From CAIVAT01 sp037128705 (GTDB lineage: Bacteria; Bacteroidota; Bacteroidia; Bacteroidales; FEN-979), in NCBI GenBank assembly GCA_037128705.1, contig JBAXVX010000002.1, forward strand, positions 1 to 64,000: a stretch of DNA of 64,000 bases. The letters run 5' to 3'. Below the pieces are notes generated by a model. It was not told the origin of the DNA, ran no database searches, and saw nothing but the letters and a program-made list of their open reading frames with translations. Each line of letters begins with the position of its first letter. The stretch's first letter is position 1. This document shows positions 27,833 to 36,993 of the stretch, one piece after another. Position numbers and translations under genes: made by a program.

Positions 27833-28564
27833 ATGAAAAAATCAATCGTGATTACCATTTTTCTTGCCTCTTTTATCTCCTTTTCGGGGATGGCCCAGGA
27901 TCTGAACCTGGATGAAATTCTAAACAAGTATTATCAAACCATGGGGATTGATAAAATGAAGGAATGGAAAACTTTTACCGCGACGGGAAAAATTATCACT
28001 CAGGGCATGGAGCTACCATTTATGAGTTATCAGAAAAGGCCAGGTAAAATCCGATTTGAGCTGGAGATCCAGGGGAACAAAATGCTTCGGGTTTTCGATG
28101 GTCAGACCGGATGGGCAGTTGCCCCATGGTCGGGCTCTATGGATCCCCAGGATATGACGCCGGATGAGGTGAAAGCCATGAAAGAGCAGACCGATTTTGA
28201 AGGACCACTGTACAATTGGAAAGAAAAAGGTCATAAAGCTGAACTCATCGGGAAGGAAGATATGCAGGGAACCCCTGTATACAAAATTAAGGTTATCCTC
28301 GCCGACGGGGATGTGGAAACGCATTACATTGACGCAGAGAATTTTGTCACGCTAAAAGTTTCCTCCGTCACGAAAATACAGGGAAATGATGTGGAAAGCG
28401 AGTCTTATACGAGCAACTATAAGGAGGTGCAGGGCGTCCTGATGCCATTCGCCATGGAGAGCAAGTACAATGGCGAAACCGGTGAACGCATGGGGATCGA
28501 AAAATATGAGATCAACACCGAGATGAATGACAGTTTATTTGTAAAACCGGCTAAAAAGAAATAA
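27833..28564 (+). CDS. Secreted LolA-like lipoprotein-sorting-type protein
   Basis: A 243-residue protein starting at the ATG at 27833, which directly precedes a signal peptide (MKKSIVITIFLASFISFSGMAQ); two earlier in-frame ATGs give no signal peptide. The mature chain begins LNLDEILNKYYQTMGIDKMK and continues with long beta-hairpins (SYQKRPGKIRFELEIQGNK, then VFDGQTGWAVAPWSG), the half-barrel pattern of LolA/LolB-fold proteins common in Bacteroidota as outer-membrane lipoprotein-sorting-like proteins. True lipoprotein transport is not shown. The next gene starts 1 bp after its stop, so the two are co-transcribed. Confidence 0.75.
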   Translation: MKKSIVITIFLASFISFSGMAQDLNLDEILNKYYQTMGIDKMKEWKTFTATGKIITQGMELPFMSYQKRPGKIRFELEIQGNKMLRVFDGQTGWAVAPWSGSMDPQDMTPDEVKAMKEQTDFEGPLYNWKEKGHKAELIGKEDMQGTPVYKIKVILADGDVETHYIDAENFVTLKVSSVTKIQGNDVESESYTSNYKEVQGVLMPFAMESKYNGETGERMGIEKYEINTEMNDSLFVKPAKKK

Positions 28565-28565
28565 C

Positions 28566-31500
28566 ATGACCAGCCAGATCAACCAGGTCAGGGGAAGGAA
28601 AACCTTTGTGTATCTGTTATCCTTTCTATCTCTTTTTTCAGGTTCCGTTTATTCTCAGGGAACTTTAAAGATAGATGAGAACACCTTCGGCGATATTACA
28701 GCCCGGCAAATCGGACCGGCGACCATGAGCGGCCGTATCTCGGCCATCGACGCGGCGGATAAAAATCCCGCCCTTGTTTACGTGGGAGCTGCCAGCGGCG
28801 GATTGTGGAAATCAAAAAACTATGGCACCACCTTCAAACCGGTTTTTGACAAATACAGCCAATCAATCGGGTGCATTGCCATCGACCAGGCTCATCCCGA
28901 TACGGTTTGGGTGGGCACCGGTGAAGTCTGGGTGAGGAATTCCACCTCCGTGGGAGACGGAATCTACAAAACCACCAACGGCGGTGAAACCTGGAAAAAG
29001 ATGGGGCTGGAAAAATCGGAACGGATCGCAAAGATCATCATCCATCCCAAAAATCCCGATATTCTGTATGCCGCTGTTGTAGGGAACCTCTGGAATGCAA
29101 GCTCCGAACGTGGGCTTTACAAAACATCCGATGGCGGGAAAACATGGGAGAAGATTCTCTATGTGGATGAAAATACGGGCTGTTCCGATGTGGCGATCGA
29201 CCCTCAGAATCCCGACATTCTCTATGCCGGTATGTGGGAATTCCGCCGCACCCCGTGGTCGTTCAGTTCGGGAGGCAAGGGAAGCGGACTATTCCGGTCA
29301 GCGGATGGCGGCACAACCTGGTCAAAGGTCACAAAAGACCTTCCGGAGGGGGTTCTGGGCCGGATCGCGCTGTCGGTCTCTCCCGCGAAATCAGATATCC
29401 TTTACGCCCTTATCGAAGCGAAAAACACCGCATTATACCGTTCAGGAGATAAAGGAGTGACCTGGACCAGGATTACCGAATCCCAGGCTGTCAGCGACCG
29501 TCCCTTCTATTTTTCATATGTTATGGCCGATCCAGCCGATACAAACATCGTTTACAAGCCGGGTTTCATTCTGAATAAAAGCACCGATGGTGGCAAAACA
29601 TTTGGTTCGGCGGCGGTTGAAGGAGGAAATTATCATAGCGACTGCCACGCGCTCTACATCAGCCGGAAGGACAACAATTTTATCTACATGGGAACCGATG
29701 GCGGTGTCTATTGTTCGATGGATAAAGGGAACACCTGGAGATTCCTGGGCAACCTGCCGGTTTCACAATTCTATCACGTGAGCGCCGATATGGCCGATCC
29801 GTTCAATGTTTACGGCGGATTGCAGGACAACGGGTCGTGGTACGCCCCTTCACGCACGGGTTACGGAATCTCAAATTCTGACTGGAAAAGCGTGGGCTAT
29901 GGGGATGGTTTTTATGTATATTGTGATAAGCTCGATTCAAACATTCTTTACTGGCAGTTCCAGGGGGGCCGGATTGCCCGGTTCTGCAAAAAAACGGGCG
30001 AATATAAATCTTTGATCCCGTTCAAGGACGAGGTGAGCGGCGATCTTCGCTTCAACTGGAATACCCCGCTGATCTTCAGTCCAACGAGTAACCATTTTTA
30101 CACCGCAGCCCAGTGCCTGTATAAAACGAACAACCGCGGCGATACCTGGATGCGGATCTCGCCCGATCTGACCACGAATGATACGAAAAAGACGAAGCCC
30201 GAAGCTTCAGGCGGACTAACGCCGGATAATTCATCGGCTGAAAATCATTGCACCATCTACACCGTGAATGAATCGCCCCTCGACAGCCTGGTCATCTGGG
30301 CGGGCACCGACGACGGGAACCTTCAGGTGACAGCCGATGGCGGGAAAACATGGACCAATGTAATTAAAAATATTAACGGGCTGCCACCGGCAACCTGGTG
30401 TTCCTATGTCGAACCAGGCCGGTTTGACAAAAACCGGGTCTACGTCACCTTCGACGGACACCGTTCGGGCGATAAAACACCCTGGGTATTCACCAGCGGA
30501 GATCTCGGAAAAACATGGAAAGCGTTGGCGGATACAACGATCAAATCGTATTGCCATGTCATTAAGGAAGACCTGGTAAATCCCGGCCTCCTTTTTCTCG
30601 GCACAGAGGCAGGCTTGTATGTTTCCGTCAACGGAGGCACAGGCTGGGCCCGTTTCAAAGGCAACATCCCCAATGTTCCCGTGATGGACATGCTGGTTCA
30701 TCCGCGCGAACAGTCACTGGTCATCGCCACGCATGGGCGGGGCATCATGATCATTGACGACCTCACACCGTTGCGAAAATTATCGGATGAGGTGCTGGGT
30801 TCGGACCTGACCTTTCTGAAGACCAAAGATTATATCATCAGGGAAAGTTCATTCAGCCAGGGCTGGACAGGAGATGATCAATATTCCGGGCAGGTTCCCA
30901 AAGAAGCTGCACAGATCGTTTATTTCCAGAAGAAAAGACATGTGTTCGGGGAGATGTACATGGAGATCTGGGACAGCAACAATAAGATGATCAAGAAACT
31001 TCCGGCAGGAACCCGTAAAGGGATCAACGTTTTATACTGGACCATCCGGATGAAGCCTCCCAAAGTTCCGGCATCCCCGCAGATTGAAGGATCATCCATG
31101 ACCGGGCCCAATTATCCCGCGGGTGAATACACCGTGAAACTTTATAAGGGAGGCCAGGTATATGATACGAAGATCAGGTTGCTGTTTGATCCTGCTTCCA
31201 CCCATTCGGTGGCAGACCAGGAGATCCGTCAGACCGCCCTGATGCAGGCATACCATACGCTGGAAACATTGGCATGGCTCGACCGCCAGGCATTAACTGT
31301 CAGGAATGCAGCAAAGGATAGATCAAAGGATGTCCCGAAATCACTGGCCCGGAAACTTCATGATACGGAACTCCTCATGGACAGCCTTCACCTGAAAATG
31401 GTCGTGGTAAAAGAGGGGAAAGTTGTGAATGAAGAACGGTTGAGGGAAAAGATCGGTTTTCTTTACGGTTCGATCATGAACTACAAGGGGAAACCAACCG

Positions 31501-31670
31501 ATTCACAGCTCAACGGCCTGGCATCCCTCATAAAGGAGGTCGATCAGATCAACACCGGCCTCTCTGCTTTCAGGGAAAAAGATCTGCCCCTCATCAACGC
31601 CGCACTTGTGAAATCCGGAAAGAAAGAGATCACGCTGATATCGATGGATGAATTCCTGAAGGAACCATAA
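28566..31670 (+). CDS. Sortilin/VPS10-like BNR beta-propeller exported protein
   Basis: A 1034-residue protein with an N-terminal signal segment (TFVYLLSFLSLFSGSVYSQG). Blades with BNR/Asp-box-type motifs repeat through residues 50-750: IYKTTNGGETWKKM, LYKTSDGGKTWEKI, LFRSADGGTTWSKV, VTADGGKTWTNV and FTSGDLGKTWKAL. The opening ITARQIGPATMSGRISAID is characteristic of a large Bacteroidota family annotated as VPS10/sortilin-like or glycosyl hydrolase. The C-terminal ~250 residues hold a beta-sandwich (GEYTVKLYKGGQVYDTKIRLL) and a helical tail. No catalytic residues could be assigned, so hydrolase activity should not be assumed. It is translationally coupled to the LolA-like gene. Confidence 0.8.
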   Translation: MTSQINQVRGRKTFVYLLSFLSLFSGSVYSQGTLKIDENTFGDITARQIGPATMSGRISAIDAADKNPALVYVGAASGGLWKSKNYGTTFKPVFDKYSQSIGCIAIDQAHPDTVWVGTGEVWVRNSTSVGDGIYKTTNGGETWKKMGLEKSERIAKIIIHPKNPDILYAAVVGNLWNASSERGLYKTSDGGKTWEKILYVDENTGCSDVAIDPQNPDILYAGMWEFRRTPWSFSSGGKGSGLFRSADGGTTWSKVTKDLPEGVLGRIALSVSPAKSDILYALIEAKNTALYRSGDKGVTWTRITESQAVSDRPFYFSYVMADPADTNIVYKPGFILNKSTDGGKTFGSAAVEGGNYHSDCHALYISRKDNNFIYMGTDGGVYCSMDKGNTWRFLGNLPVSQFYHVSADMADPFNVYGGLQDNGSWYAPSRTGYGISNSDWKSVGYGDGFYVYCDKLDSNILYWQFQGGRIARFCKKTGEYKSLIPFKDEVSGDLRFNWNTPLIFSPTSNHFYTAAQCLYKTNNRGDTWMRISPDLTTNDTKKTKPEASGGLTPDNSSAENHCTIYTVNESPLDSLVIWAGTDDGNLQVTADGGKTWTNVIKNINGLPPATWCSYVEPGRFDKNRVYVTFDGHRSGDKTPWVFTSGDLGKTWKALADTTIKSYCHVIKEDLVNPGLLFLGTEAGLYVSVNGGTGWARFKGNIPNVPVMDMLVHPREQSLVIATHGRGIMIIDDLTPLRKLSDEVLGSDLTFLKTKDYIIRESSFSQGWTGDDQYSGQVPKEAAQIVYFQKKRHVFGEMYMEIWDSNNKMIKKLPAGTRKGINVLYWTIRMKPPKVPASPQIEGSSMTGPNYPAGEYTVKLYKGGQVYDTKIRLLFDPASTHSVADQEIRQTALMQAYHTLETLAWLDRQALTVRNAAKDRSKDVPKSLARKLHDTELLMDSLHLKMVVVKEGKVVNEERLREKIGFLYGSIMNYKGKPTDSQLNGLASLIKEVDQINTGLSAFREKDLPLINAALVKSGKKEITLISMDEFLKEP

Positions 31671-31673
31671 GAC

Positions 31674-31712
31674 GGTTACCCTGTTACCTTGTCACCCTGT
31701 TACCCTGTCCCT
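31674..31712. repeat. 8-bp tandem repeat array between convergent genes
   Basis: Units GTTACCCT, GTTACCTT, GTCACCCT, GTTACCCT repeat with an 8-bp period between the stops of the propeller gene and the rprY-like gene. Confidence 0.7.
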
Positions 31713-32409
31713 ATTCCGGCACATTAAAAATAAACCCGACTCCAAAAACATTCTCAATACTTAAATTGGGATCCTCCTTCAGGTATTTGCGTATTTTCGT
31801 GATAAACACATCCAGGCTCCTGCCGAAAAAATAATCGTTCTCACCCCACAGGGCTGTTAATAGTTCTTCACGCTTTATCACCTTATTCCGTTTAGCCCAT
31901 AAATAGTTAAGAATGTTACTTTCCTTTTCTGTGATCCGTTTTGTTTTACTGCCGATGGTTAACGATTGATTGTTAAAATCAAATGCATATTTCCCTATTG
32001 TAATGATCCCGGTCGCGCCTTCACTTTTATTTTCCGGTATCCTGCGAATAACAGCTTTTATTTTCCAGAGCAACTCCTCTTCATCAAATGGTTTCGTGAT
32101 GTAATCATCAGCCCCCATCCCATACCCTTTTAATTTATCCTCTCTCAATGATTTAGCCGTGATAAAAATGACAGGTATATTTTTGTCCTGCAACCTGATC
32201 TCCTTTGCCAGGGAAAATCCATCCATTTCAGGCATCATGACATCAAGCAGGCACAGGTCAAACTGACTGCCCCGGAATGCTTTTAATGCCAGCTTCCCGT
32301 TTTTACAGAGTTTTACCTCAAATCTTTCTGTTTCCAGGTAATCGACCAGCAGGACCCCCAAATTAAGGTCATCCTCCGCAAGCAATATTCTGAACCTTTC
32401 CTTAGACAT
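31711..32409 (-). CDS. rprY: OmpR-family response regulator (RprY-like)
   Basis: A 232-residue DNA-binding response regulator. The receiver starts RILLAEDDLNLG, with the phospho-acceptor Asp56 in LLDVMMPEMDG, Thr in FITAKS and the conserved Lys in ITKPFDEEE. The winged-helix output domain contains ITEKESNILNYLWAKRNKV and ends DVFITKIRKYLKEDP plus NVFGVGFIF. The ATG at 32409 is preferred; a TTG at 32421 would add four residues. The start overlaps the kinase stop by 8 bp, so the two are translationally coupled. The symbol follows strong similarity to the Bacteroides RprX/RprY pair. Confidence 0.88.
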   Translation of the reverse strand: MSKERFRILLAEDDLNLGVLLVDYLETERFEVKLCKNGKLALKAFRGSQFDLCLLDVMMPEMDGFSLAKEIRLQDKNIPVIFITAKSLREDKLKGYGMGADDYITKPFDEEELLWKIKAVIRRIPENKSEGATGIITIGKYAFDFNNQSLTIGSKTKRITEKESNILNYLWAKRNKVIKREELLTALWGENDYFFGRSLDVFITKIRKYLKEDPNLSIENVFGVGFIFNVPE

Positions 32410-33655
32410 AGGGTAATGCAATTATGAATGTTGTTCCCTTTCCTTTTTCGCTCTGAAGCTCAATGGTTCCTCCATGCAATTCAACAATTTTTTTTATATA
32501 TGCCAGGCCGAGACCAAATCCCTTCACATCATGTACATCCCCGGTCGGAATTCTGAAAAATTTATCGAACACCCTCTTTTGATATTCCTTTTCTATTCCA
32601 ATACCTTTATCGGAAATTACAATCATTAAATTCGGACCAGCATTGGATGTCTGAACAGATATTTCCGGTTTTTCCCTTGAATATTTGATGGCATTGTCAA
32701 ACAGGTTGCACAGGGCATTGGTCAGATGTGTCCTGTCTCCCATAACCGTAAACCTGCCCGCATCCAGGTTTAATCTTACATTCCCCAGCCTGTTCTCGAT
32801 CTGGACGCTCATACTTTTTAAAGATTCAAGAATCAGCCTGTGAAAATCAACTTCTGTTTTTCGTAAAGGAATTTCACCTCTTTCAAGGGCGGTCATGCTT
32901 AACACCTGCTCAACCTGGAGTCTCAGTTTCTCATTCTCTTCAAGGATAATCGCCGAGTAATGTTTTATTTTATCTTCCTCCCGTTCGGCTGAATCCTTCA
33001 ATATCATCTTTCCGGCCAGGGCTATATTTGTTAATGGTGTTTTAAATTCATGGGTCATATTATTTAAAAAGTCGTTTGTATGCTCCGATAATTTTTTCTC
33101 CTTCATAAGCGACAGGATGGTTCGCCAGAACAGGACCAGCACCACCAGGATCAGAAGAACCGAAGTGATGAATAGCCTCCCCATTTCCGCGATAATGAAT
33201 TGCCTTTTCTCCGGGAAGATGAGTCTAAGTTCAATTCCGGTGTCACCGGCCGCATCTTCCAGCGGTTTATTATATATGTAATTTGCAGAACCGCCTTCAT
33301 TGATGGCTGCCAGGGATCCTGGTTTCGTGACAACAAAAGAGTAGTCGATATGAAAGTTGTAAAACCTCATATAATAAGTAAACAAAGAATCTATTTTACG
33401 GATCTCATGCTGACCTAATTTCACGGCTGATCCGGAGGTGCCCTCCATTTCGGCACACGCCCCGATTTTCATGCAGGTTTCCCTGTCGGAACGGATCGCT
33501 TCGGTGGTTCTTGAAAGAACCATATTCGCCTTTTCATTGAACAGCTCCTCTTTTATTTTTGCTGTCCTGAAGATCCAGGTCACCTGGATGATCAGCACGA
33601 TGAATAATGCGACGGAAGAAATTGCGACAAACAGCCAGGTTCGGTTCATTTTCAT
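32402..33655 (-). CDS. rprX: Sensor histidine kinase (RprX-like)
   Basis: A 417-residue inner-membrane sensor kinase, partner of the overlapping response regulator. Helix 1 (about residues 8-29) and helix 2 (about 160-178) flank a small periplasmic sensor domain with two cysteines (CMKIGAC). HisKA has His202 in MTHEFKTPLTNIA. The ATPase domain has the N-box LFDNAIKYS, G1 ISDKGIGIE and G2 KGFGLGLAYIKKI. The family is linked to envelope stress and antibiotic effects in Bacteroides, but the signal here is unknown. The divergent gene at 33791 is a natural candidate target. Confidence 0.88.
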   Translation of the reverse strand: MKMNRTWLFVAISSVALFIVLIIQVTWIFRTAKIKEELFNEKANMVLSRTTEAIRSDRETCMKIGACAEMEGTSGSAVKLGQHEIRKIDSLFTYYMRFYNFHIDYSFVVTKPGSLAAINEGGSANYIYNKPLEDAAGDTGIELRLIFPEKRQFIIAEMGRLFITSVLLILVVLVLFWRTILSLMKEKKLSEHTNDFLNNMTHEFKTPLTNIALAGKMILKDSAEREEDKIKHYSAIILEENEKLRLQVEQVLSMTALERGEIPLRKTEVDFHRLILESLKSMSVQIENRLGNVRLNLDAGRFTVMGDRTHLTNALCNLFDNAIKYSREKPEISVQTSNAGPNLMIVISDKGIGIEKEYQKRVFDKFFRIPTGDVHDVKGFGLGLAYIKKIVELHGGTIELQSEKGKGTTFIIALPYV

Positions 33656-33758
33656 GGTAAATCACAAAATTAGTCATTTTCCAAGGTGAATATCCTGCAT
33701 TAACAAGTCATTAACAAAGCAATAACTACTCAGTAACACGAAGCGTTTTTAATAGAAC

Positions 33759-33766
33759 TACATTTG
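33759..33766 (+). promoter_or_regulatory. -7 promoter element (TACATTTG)
   Basis: A perfect TAnnTTTG match, 24 bp before the ATG at 33791, in the spacer shared with the divergent rprX-like gene. No good -33 TTTG is visible, which would fit an activator-dependent promoter. Confidence 0.5.
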
Positions 33767-33790
33767 TATTCTACTTAATAACGATAAATT

Positions 33791-34399
33791 ATGATTATGA
33801 AAAAAACTCTTGCCGGGATATGCATACTTATTGTTCTGCTATCCTTCAAAATAGATAACGGAGGTCTGTCAAAGGAAAATGGAACGCTGTCTGTTATTGC
33901 AACCTGTAGTGACGCCTACAGGTCGTTGAATCAGGCCGATGCGGGATGTGAAATATATGCCATCAACGAAGCCGATTTTAAATCGACTCAATTTGATGAC
34001 CTCAAAGGGGTGATTGAAAGGTTCCAGGGATACAAATACGATTATTTGCTGTCAATCTATAATTCAGTGGATCCTGCCAGGATTGACAAACTGCGCGAAA
34101 ATTTTGATACATTGTCGGATATCACCGCCAAATACATCAGTGGATTCAGGAAACTGCCCGTCCTTGTAAAGGCTGTAACAAACGCAGAAGGACACGCTGC
34201 CTTAAGCTTAAGACCCGGCAAATATTACATCCTGTTTGTATCAGGTACTGTAAAGAGCAATAACAGTGCGGAATCCAAAGGCAATGTTGGTTATAAAATC
34301 GTGGAAATCAAATCATCGCTGGAGACCATTCAGAAGGTGTGTTTTCAGAAGCAGGATATGACCGGGATCATGATGGCAAGAAATCTTTCCGGGTGCTGA
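33791..34399 (+). CDS. Exported protein of unknown function, divergent from rprXY
   Basis: Unrecognised 202-residue protein with an N-terminal hydrophobic signal (MKKTLAGICILIVLLSF; the second ATG at 33797 is an equally good start). The middle is helical and charged (LKGVIERFQGYKYDYLLSIYN). The C-terminal part (VLVKAVTNAEGHAALSLRPG, then YYILFVSG) has the pattern of a carboxypeptidase-regulatory or transthyretin-like beta-sandwich. Two cysteines lie early and two late. Gene position opposite a two-component system, with its own -7 box in the shared spacer, suggests RprY-type control (inference). Confidence 0.6.
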   Translation: MIMKKTLAGICILIVLLSFKIDNGGLSKENGTLSVIATCSDAYRSLNQADAGCEIYAINEADFKSTQFDDLKGVIERFQGYKYDYLLSIYNSVDPARIDKLRENFDTLSDITAKYISGFRKLPVLVKAVTNAEGHAALSLRPGKYYILFVSGTVKSNNSAESKGNVGYKIVEIKSSLETIQKVCFQKQDMTGIMMARNLSGC

Positions 34400-34445
34400 T
34401 CTTGAGAAGCGCGAACGGATGTATTAGTGGAATGAGGGCTTTTCG

Positions 34446-34967
34446 TTATTCGGGAATGTTGAACAGCCTGCAGATCTCTTTGTACGACATACGCTTCAGT
34501 TCCTGTTTGCTCCTGTATCCGGGTGTTCCTGATTTTAAGGCGGGGATTGTACCGGGAATGGCGATAAACCTGAACTTATTGCCGGCGGCGAGCGGCGGCG
34601 CAAACATGTCGGAGGTGAATTCAATGATTCCGTACTGGCTTATCAGGAAACTCCAGTTTGCACCCACAGCGTAGGCTGGCAATGGGCGTACAGTAGTTCC
34701 TTCATAAATGTCACCGGCCAGCCACGCATAGGCAAGCACGACGCCGCCCTCAACAATGTCCTGGGTCAGATCGGGGGCACTGGCTTCGAAATACCAGTCA
34801 CCCGAATTGCCCGACCAGGCTGTGGGCGAGAACCATTCGGAATAATAGACCGTGGCATTTTTTCCGTCGATTCCCGGGGGGCCCTGTAAGCCGTCCTTTT
34901 GACATCCTGCAAACAAAAGGGCCGTAATGGCCGCGAATAAAAATAAAGTTCTGAAACTTGTGTTCAT
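34446..34967 (-). CDS. Small lipoprotein with a collagen-like GPPGIDG stretch
   Basis: A 173-residue lipoprotein: the signal peptide ends in lipobox LLFAGCQKD. A short Gly-x-y stretch (GLQGPPGIDGKNA) follows and leads into a beta-rich domain (YYSEWFSPTAWSG, WYFEASAPDLTQDIV). The same arrangement occurs in many Bacteroidota surface lipoproteins of unknown function. It is convergent with the upstream exported protein; no operon partner. Confidence 0.7.
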   Translation of the reverse strand: MNTSFRTLFLFAAITALLFAGCQKDGLQGPPGIDGKNATVYYSEWFSPTAWSGNSGDWYFEASAPDLTQDIVEGGVVLAYAWLAGDIYEGTTVRPLPAYAVGANWSFLISQYGIIEFTSDMFAPPLAAGNKFRFIAIPGTIPALKSGTPGYRSKQELKRMSYKEICRLFNIPE

Positions 34968-35020
34968 ATTATCATTATTTAATGGTCACTCTAAAGGTAT
35001 CACTATTTTTGCAACAAAAT

Positions 35021-35055
35021 CACCCTGTTACCCTGTTACCTTGTTACCCTGTTAC
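35021..35055. repeat. 8-bp tandem repeat array before a membrane-protein gene
   Basis: Four units (CACCCTGTTA, CCCTGTTA, CCTTGTTA, CCCTGTTA; 8-bp period) end two bases before the ATG at 35058, so the array occupies the entire region where a ribosome-binding site would lie. Confidence 0.7.
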
Positions 35056-35057
35056 AT

Positions 35058-36293
35058 ATGAAAGACCAAATCATCCAAAACCTCCACGATCCCGAAATGC
35101 TCGAAATCCTCTTCAGAAAGGATAAAACCGCCTTCCTGCGCGATTTTAATGAAGCCACCAGAGGGATTGACACCCCCCTCGTAAAATTCTGGCAGATCCG
35201 GCTTAAAGGGAAAGAGCAAACCCGGCCACAACCTGCGCTGAAAAAAGGGTTGATGATGGTGGCCGTCATTTCCGTCATTTTAGCCCTTCTGGCGCGACTG
35301 CCCGTGGTCATATTTGGCATGACCCCGGATGATTTTTACTCCCGTAACCTTTGCATCCTCATCTTTTCAGGGCTTACAACCTGGTTCATCATCAAAAACA
35401 GGATCAATGGCTGGAAGAACATCCTGATGCTTGCCCTTCCTGTCGTAGTGCTTGCCCTCTTTATGAACCTGTTGCCCGAAAAACTAACCGACACCACCAA
35501 ACTGGCCTTTATCCATGCCCCGCTCTTTATGGCATTCATTTTCGCACTGGCCTTTGTTTCCCTCGATTTCAGAAACACCGGGAAAGTCTCCGGGTTCATC
35601 CGTTATTGCGGCGAACTGGTTGTCATGACCGGGTTACTGGCCATTGCCGGGGCGATCTTGTCGGGCGTGACCATCGGACTGTTTGAAATCATCGGGATGA
35701 AAATCGGCCAGATGTACATGGAAAATGTAGGGATCATCGGCGTGGCTGTTCTCCCGGTGATCGCCGCCTGGCTGATTGACCTGTACCCGGGAATTACCGA
35801 CCGGATCGCGCCGGTCATAGCAAGGGTCTTTACCCCGCTGGTTCTGCTTTCGGCCGTTATTTACTTGGTGGCCATCTCCCTCTCCTCGATCAGCCTGTCG
35901 GGAAACCGTGAATTCCTGATGGTTTTCAATATCCTGCTGCTGGGCGTCATGGCCATCATTGTCTTCTCCCTCTCCGAACTGGATAAATCAGATGTCAGGA
36001 AACTGAACGTCATCCTGCTGTTCCTTCTGGCGGTGGTTACCCTGCTGATCGATCTGTTTGCCCTGACGGCCATCATGACCCGGCTGTCGGAAGGATTTAC
36101 CCCCAACCGCACCGTCGTGCTGGTTTCCAACATCCTGATCCTGGTCAACCTGCTGCTTGTTTTGCCCGACCTTTGCCTGGCAGGTTTTATCGGAAAACCG
36201 CTCGACCGTGTTGAAAGGATCATCAACCGCTATCTGCCGGTCTATTTCATCTACAGCGTCGTGGTGATCCTTATATTTCCGTTGATTTTTTAA
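35058..36293 (+). CDS. Polytopic membrane protein (DUF4153-like)
   Basis: A 411-residue inner-membrane protein. A cytoplasmic N-terminal ~65 residues (EMLEILFRKDKTAFLRDFNE) is followed by ten or so hydrophobic helices to the C-terminus. The layout and the RNLCILIFSGLTTWFIIKN start of the membrane part resemble DUF4153/DUF4173-type proteins of Bacteroidota, which have no established function. It stands alone and is convergent with the DUF3795 gene. Family assignment is tentative. Confidence 0.6.
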   Translation: MKDQIIQNLHDPEMLEILFRKDKTAFLRDFNEATRGIDTPLVKFWQIRLKGKEQTRPQPALKKGLMMVAVISVILALLARLPVVIFGMTPDDFYSRNLCILIFSGLTTWFIIKNRINGWKNILMLALPVVVLALFMNLLPEKLTDTTKLAFIHAPLFMAFIFALAFVSLDFRNTGKVSGFIRYCGELVVMTGLLAIAGAILSGVTIGLFEIIGMKIGQMYMENVGIIGVAVLPVIAAWLIDLYPGITDRIAPVIARVFTPLVLLSAVIYLVAISLSSISLSGNREFLMVFNILLLGVMAIIVFSLSELDKSDVRKLNVILLFLLAVVTLLIDLFALTAIMTRLSEGFTPNRTVVLVSNILILVNLLLVLPDLCLAGFIGKPLDRVERIINRYLPVYFIYSVVVILIFPLIF

Positions 36294-36325
36294 GGACGGT
36301 TGACTTGCTTTTCTCCAGCCGAAGA

Positions 36326-36664
36326 TCAGTTCACCGACTTCAGGTTTTCCACTGCTTCCGGGGCAAATTGCAGCACCGGTTTAATGATGTCGCAGCTTTG
36401 AAGCGTATCGCATTGTCCGCAGGTGTTGAAGCCCTTCGACGAAGCACACTTCCTCATTCCACACTCAGCCCAGTGGCCGAACTTGTTCCCCGGTTCCCTG
36501 CAGCCCGTGCAGTTGATCATTTCGGGTGTGATATCCGGTGCATGATACTGCACCCTCCATTTTTCAGCAGTCTGCCGTTTTAATTCATCGTCATTGGAAA
36601 TTGTCGCGATCCTGGCATCGCAGGTAGCGCAGTTCAGGCCACAGCAAGAGATAAGTTTTTCCAT
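36326..36664 (-). CDS. DUF3795 cysteine-rich protein
   Basis: A 112-residue cytoplasmic protein with the DUF3795 cysteine pattern: ISCCGLNCATCDARIA at the start, INCTGCREPG in the middle, and CGMRKCASSKGFNTCGQC then SCD late. The clustered cysteines suggest binding of zinc or an iron-sulfur cluster, which has not been demonstrated for the family. No signal peptide is present. It is monocistronic, divergent from the oleate hydratase gene. Confidence 0.8.
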   Translation of the reverse strand: MEKLISCCGLNCATCDARIATISNDDELKRQTAEKWRVQYHAPDITPEMINCTGCREPGNKFGHWAECGMRKCASSKGFNTCGQCDTLQSCDIIKPVLQFAPEAVENLKSVN

Positions 36665-36805
36665 ATTCTGATTTTTGGTTTGTAATCATCTTCAGAAATA
36701 AGTCGAAGGTTTTCTGATTAAAATACCGTCAGAAACCGATCACCAAAAATATATCGAATTATCTTTTATTTCGTAAACCAAAAATGAAATGCTGAAAAAA
36801 TTCTG

Positions 36806-36813
36806 TATATTTG
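36806..36813 (+). promoter_or_regulatory. -7 promoter element (TATATTTG) for oleate hydratase
   Basis: A perfect TAnnTTTG match, the best promoter candidate in the 329-bp spacer 36665-36993. It implies a leader of about 175 nt. The rest of the spacer is AT-rich and shows no other element. Confidence 0.45.
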
Positions 36814-36993
36814 TTTTGCAATCAGGCTAAACTGGAAAAGCCAAACGCTGACCATTCCCGGCCAGGGCGAATGGACCACCCCCTGACATTGATTCTTGTT
36901 TTTTTTGGGTGGTCAAATAAAAATCGACACCGCGTAGACGACAGTAAAATTTTCCCGTCCCTGCAAACAAATAATATTAAAAAAGGAGCATTT

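Noticed and set aside
36811..36993. N-terminal extension of oleate hydratase by 61 codons
   Set aside because: It does not resemble family N-termini; a Shine-Dalgarno AAGGAG and the ATG at 36994 give the expected FAD-binding start.
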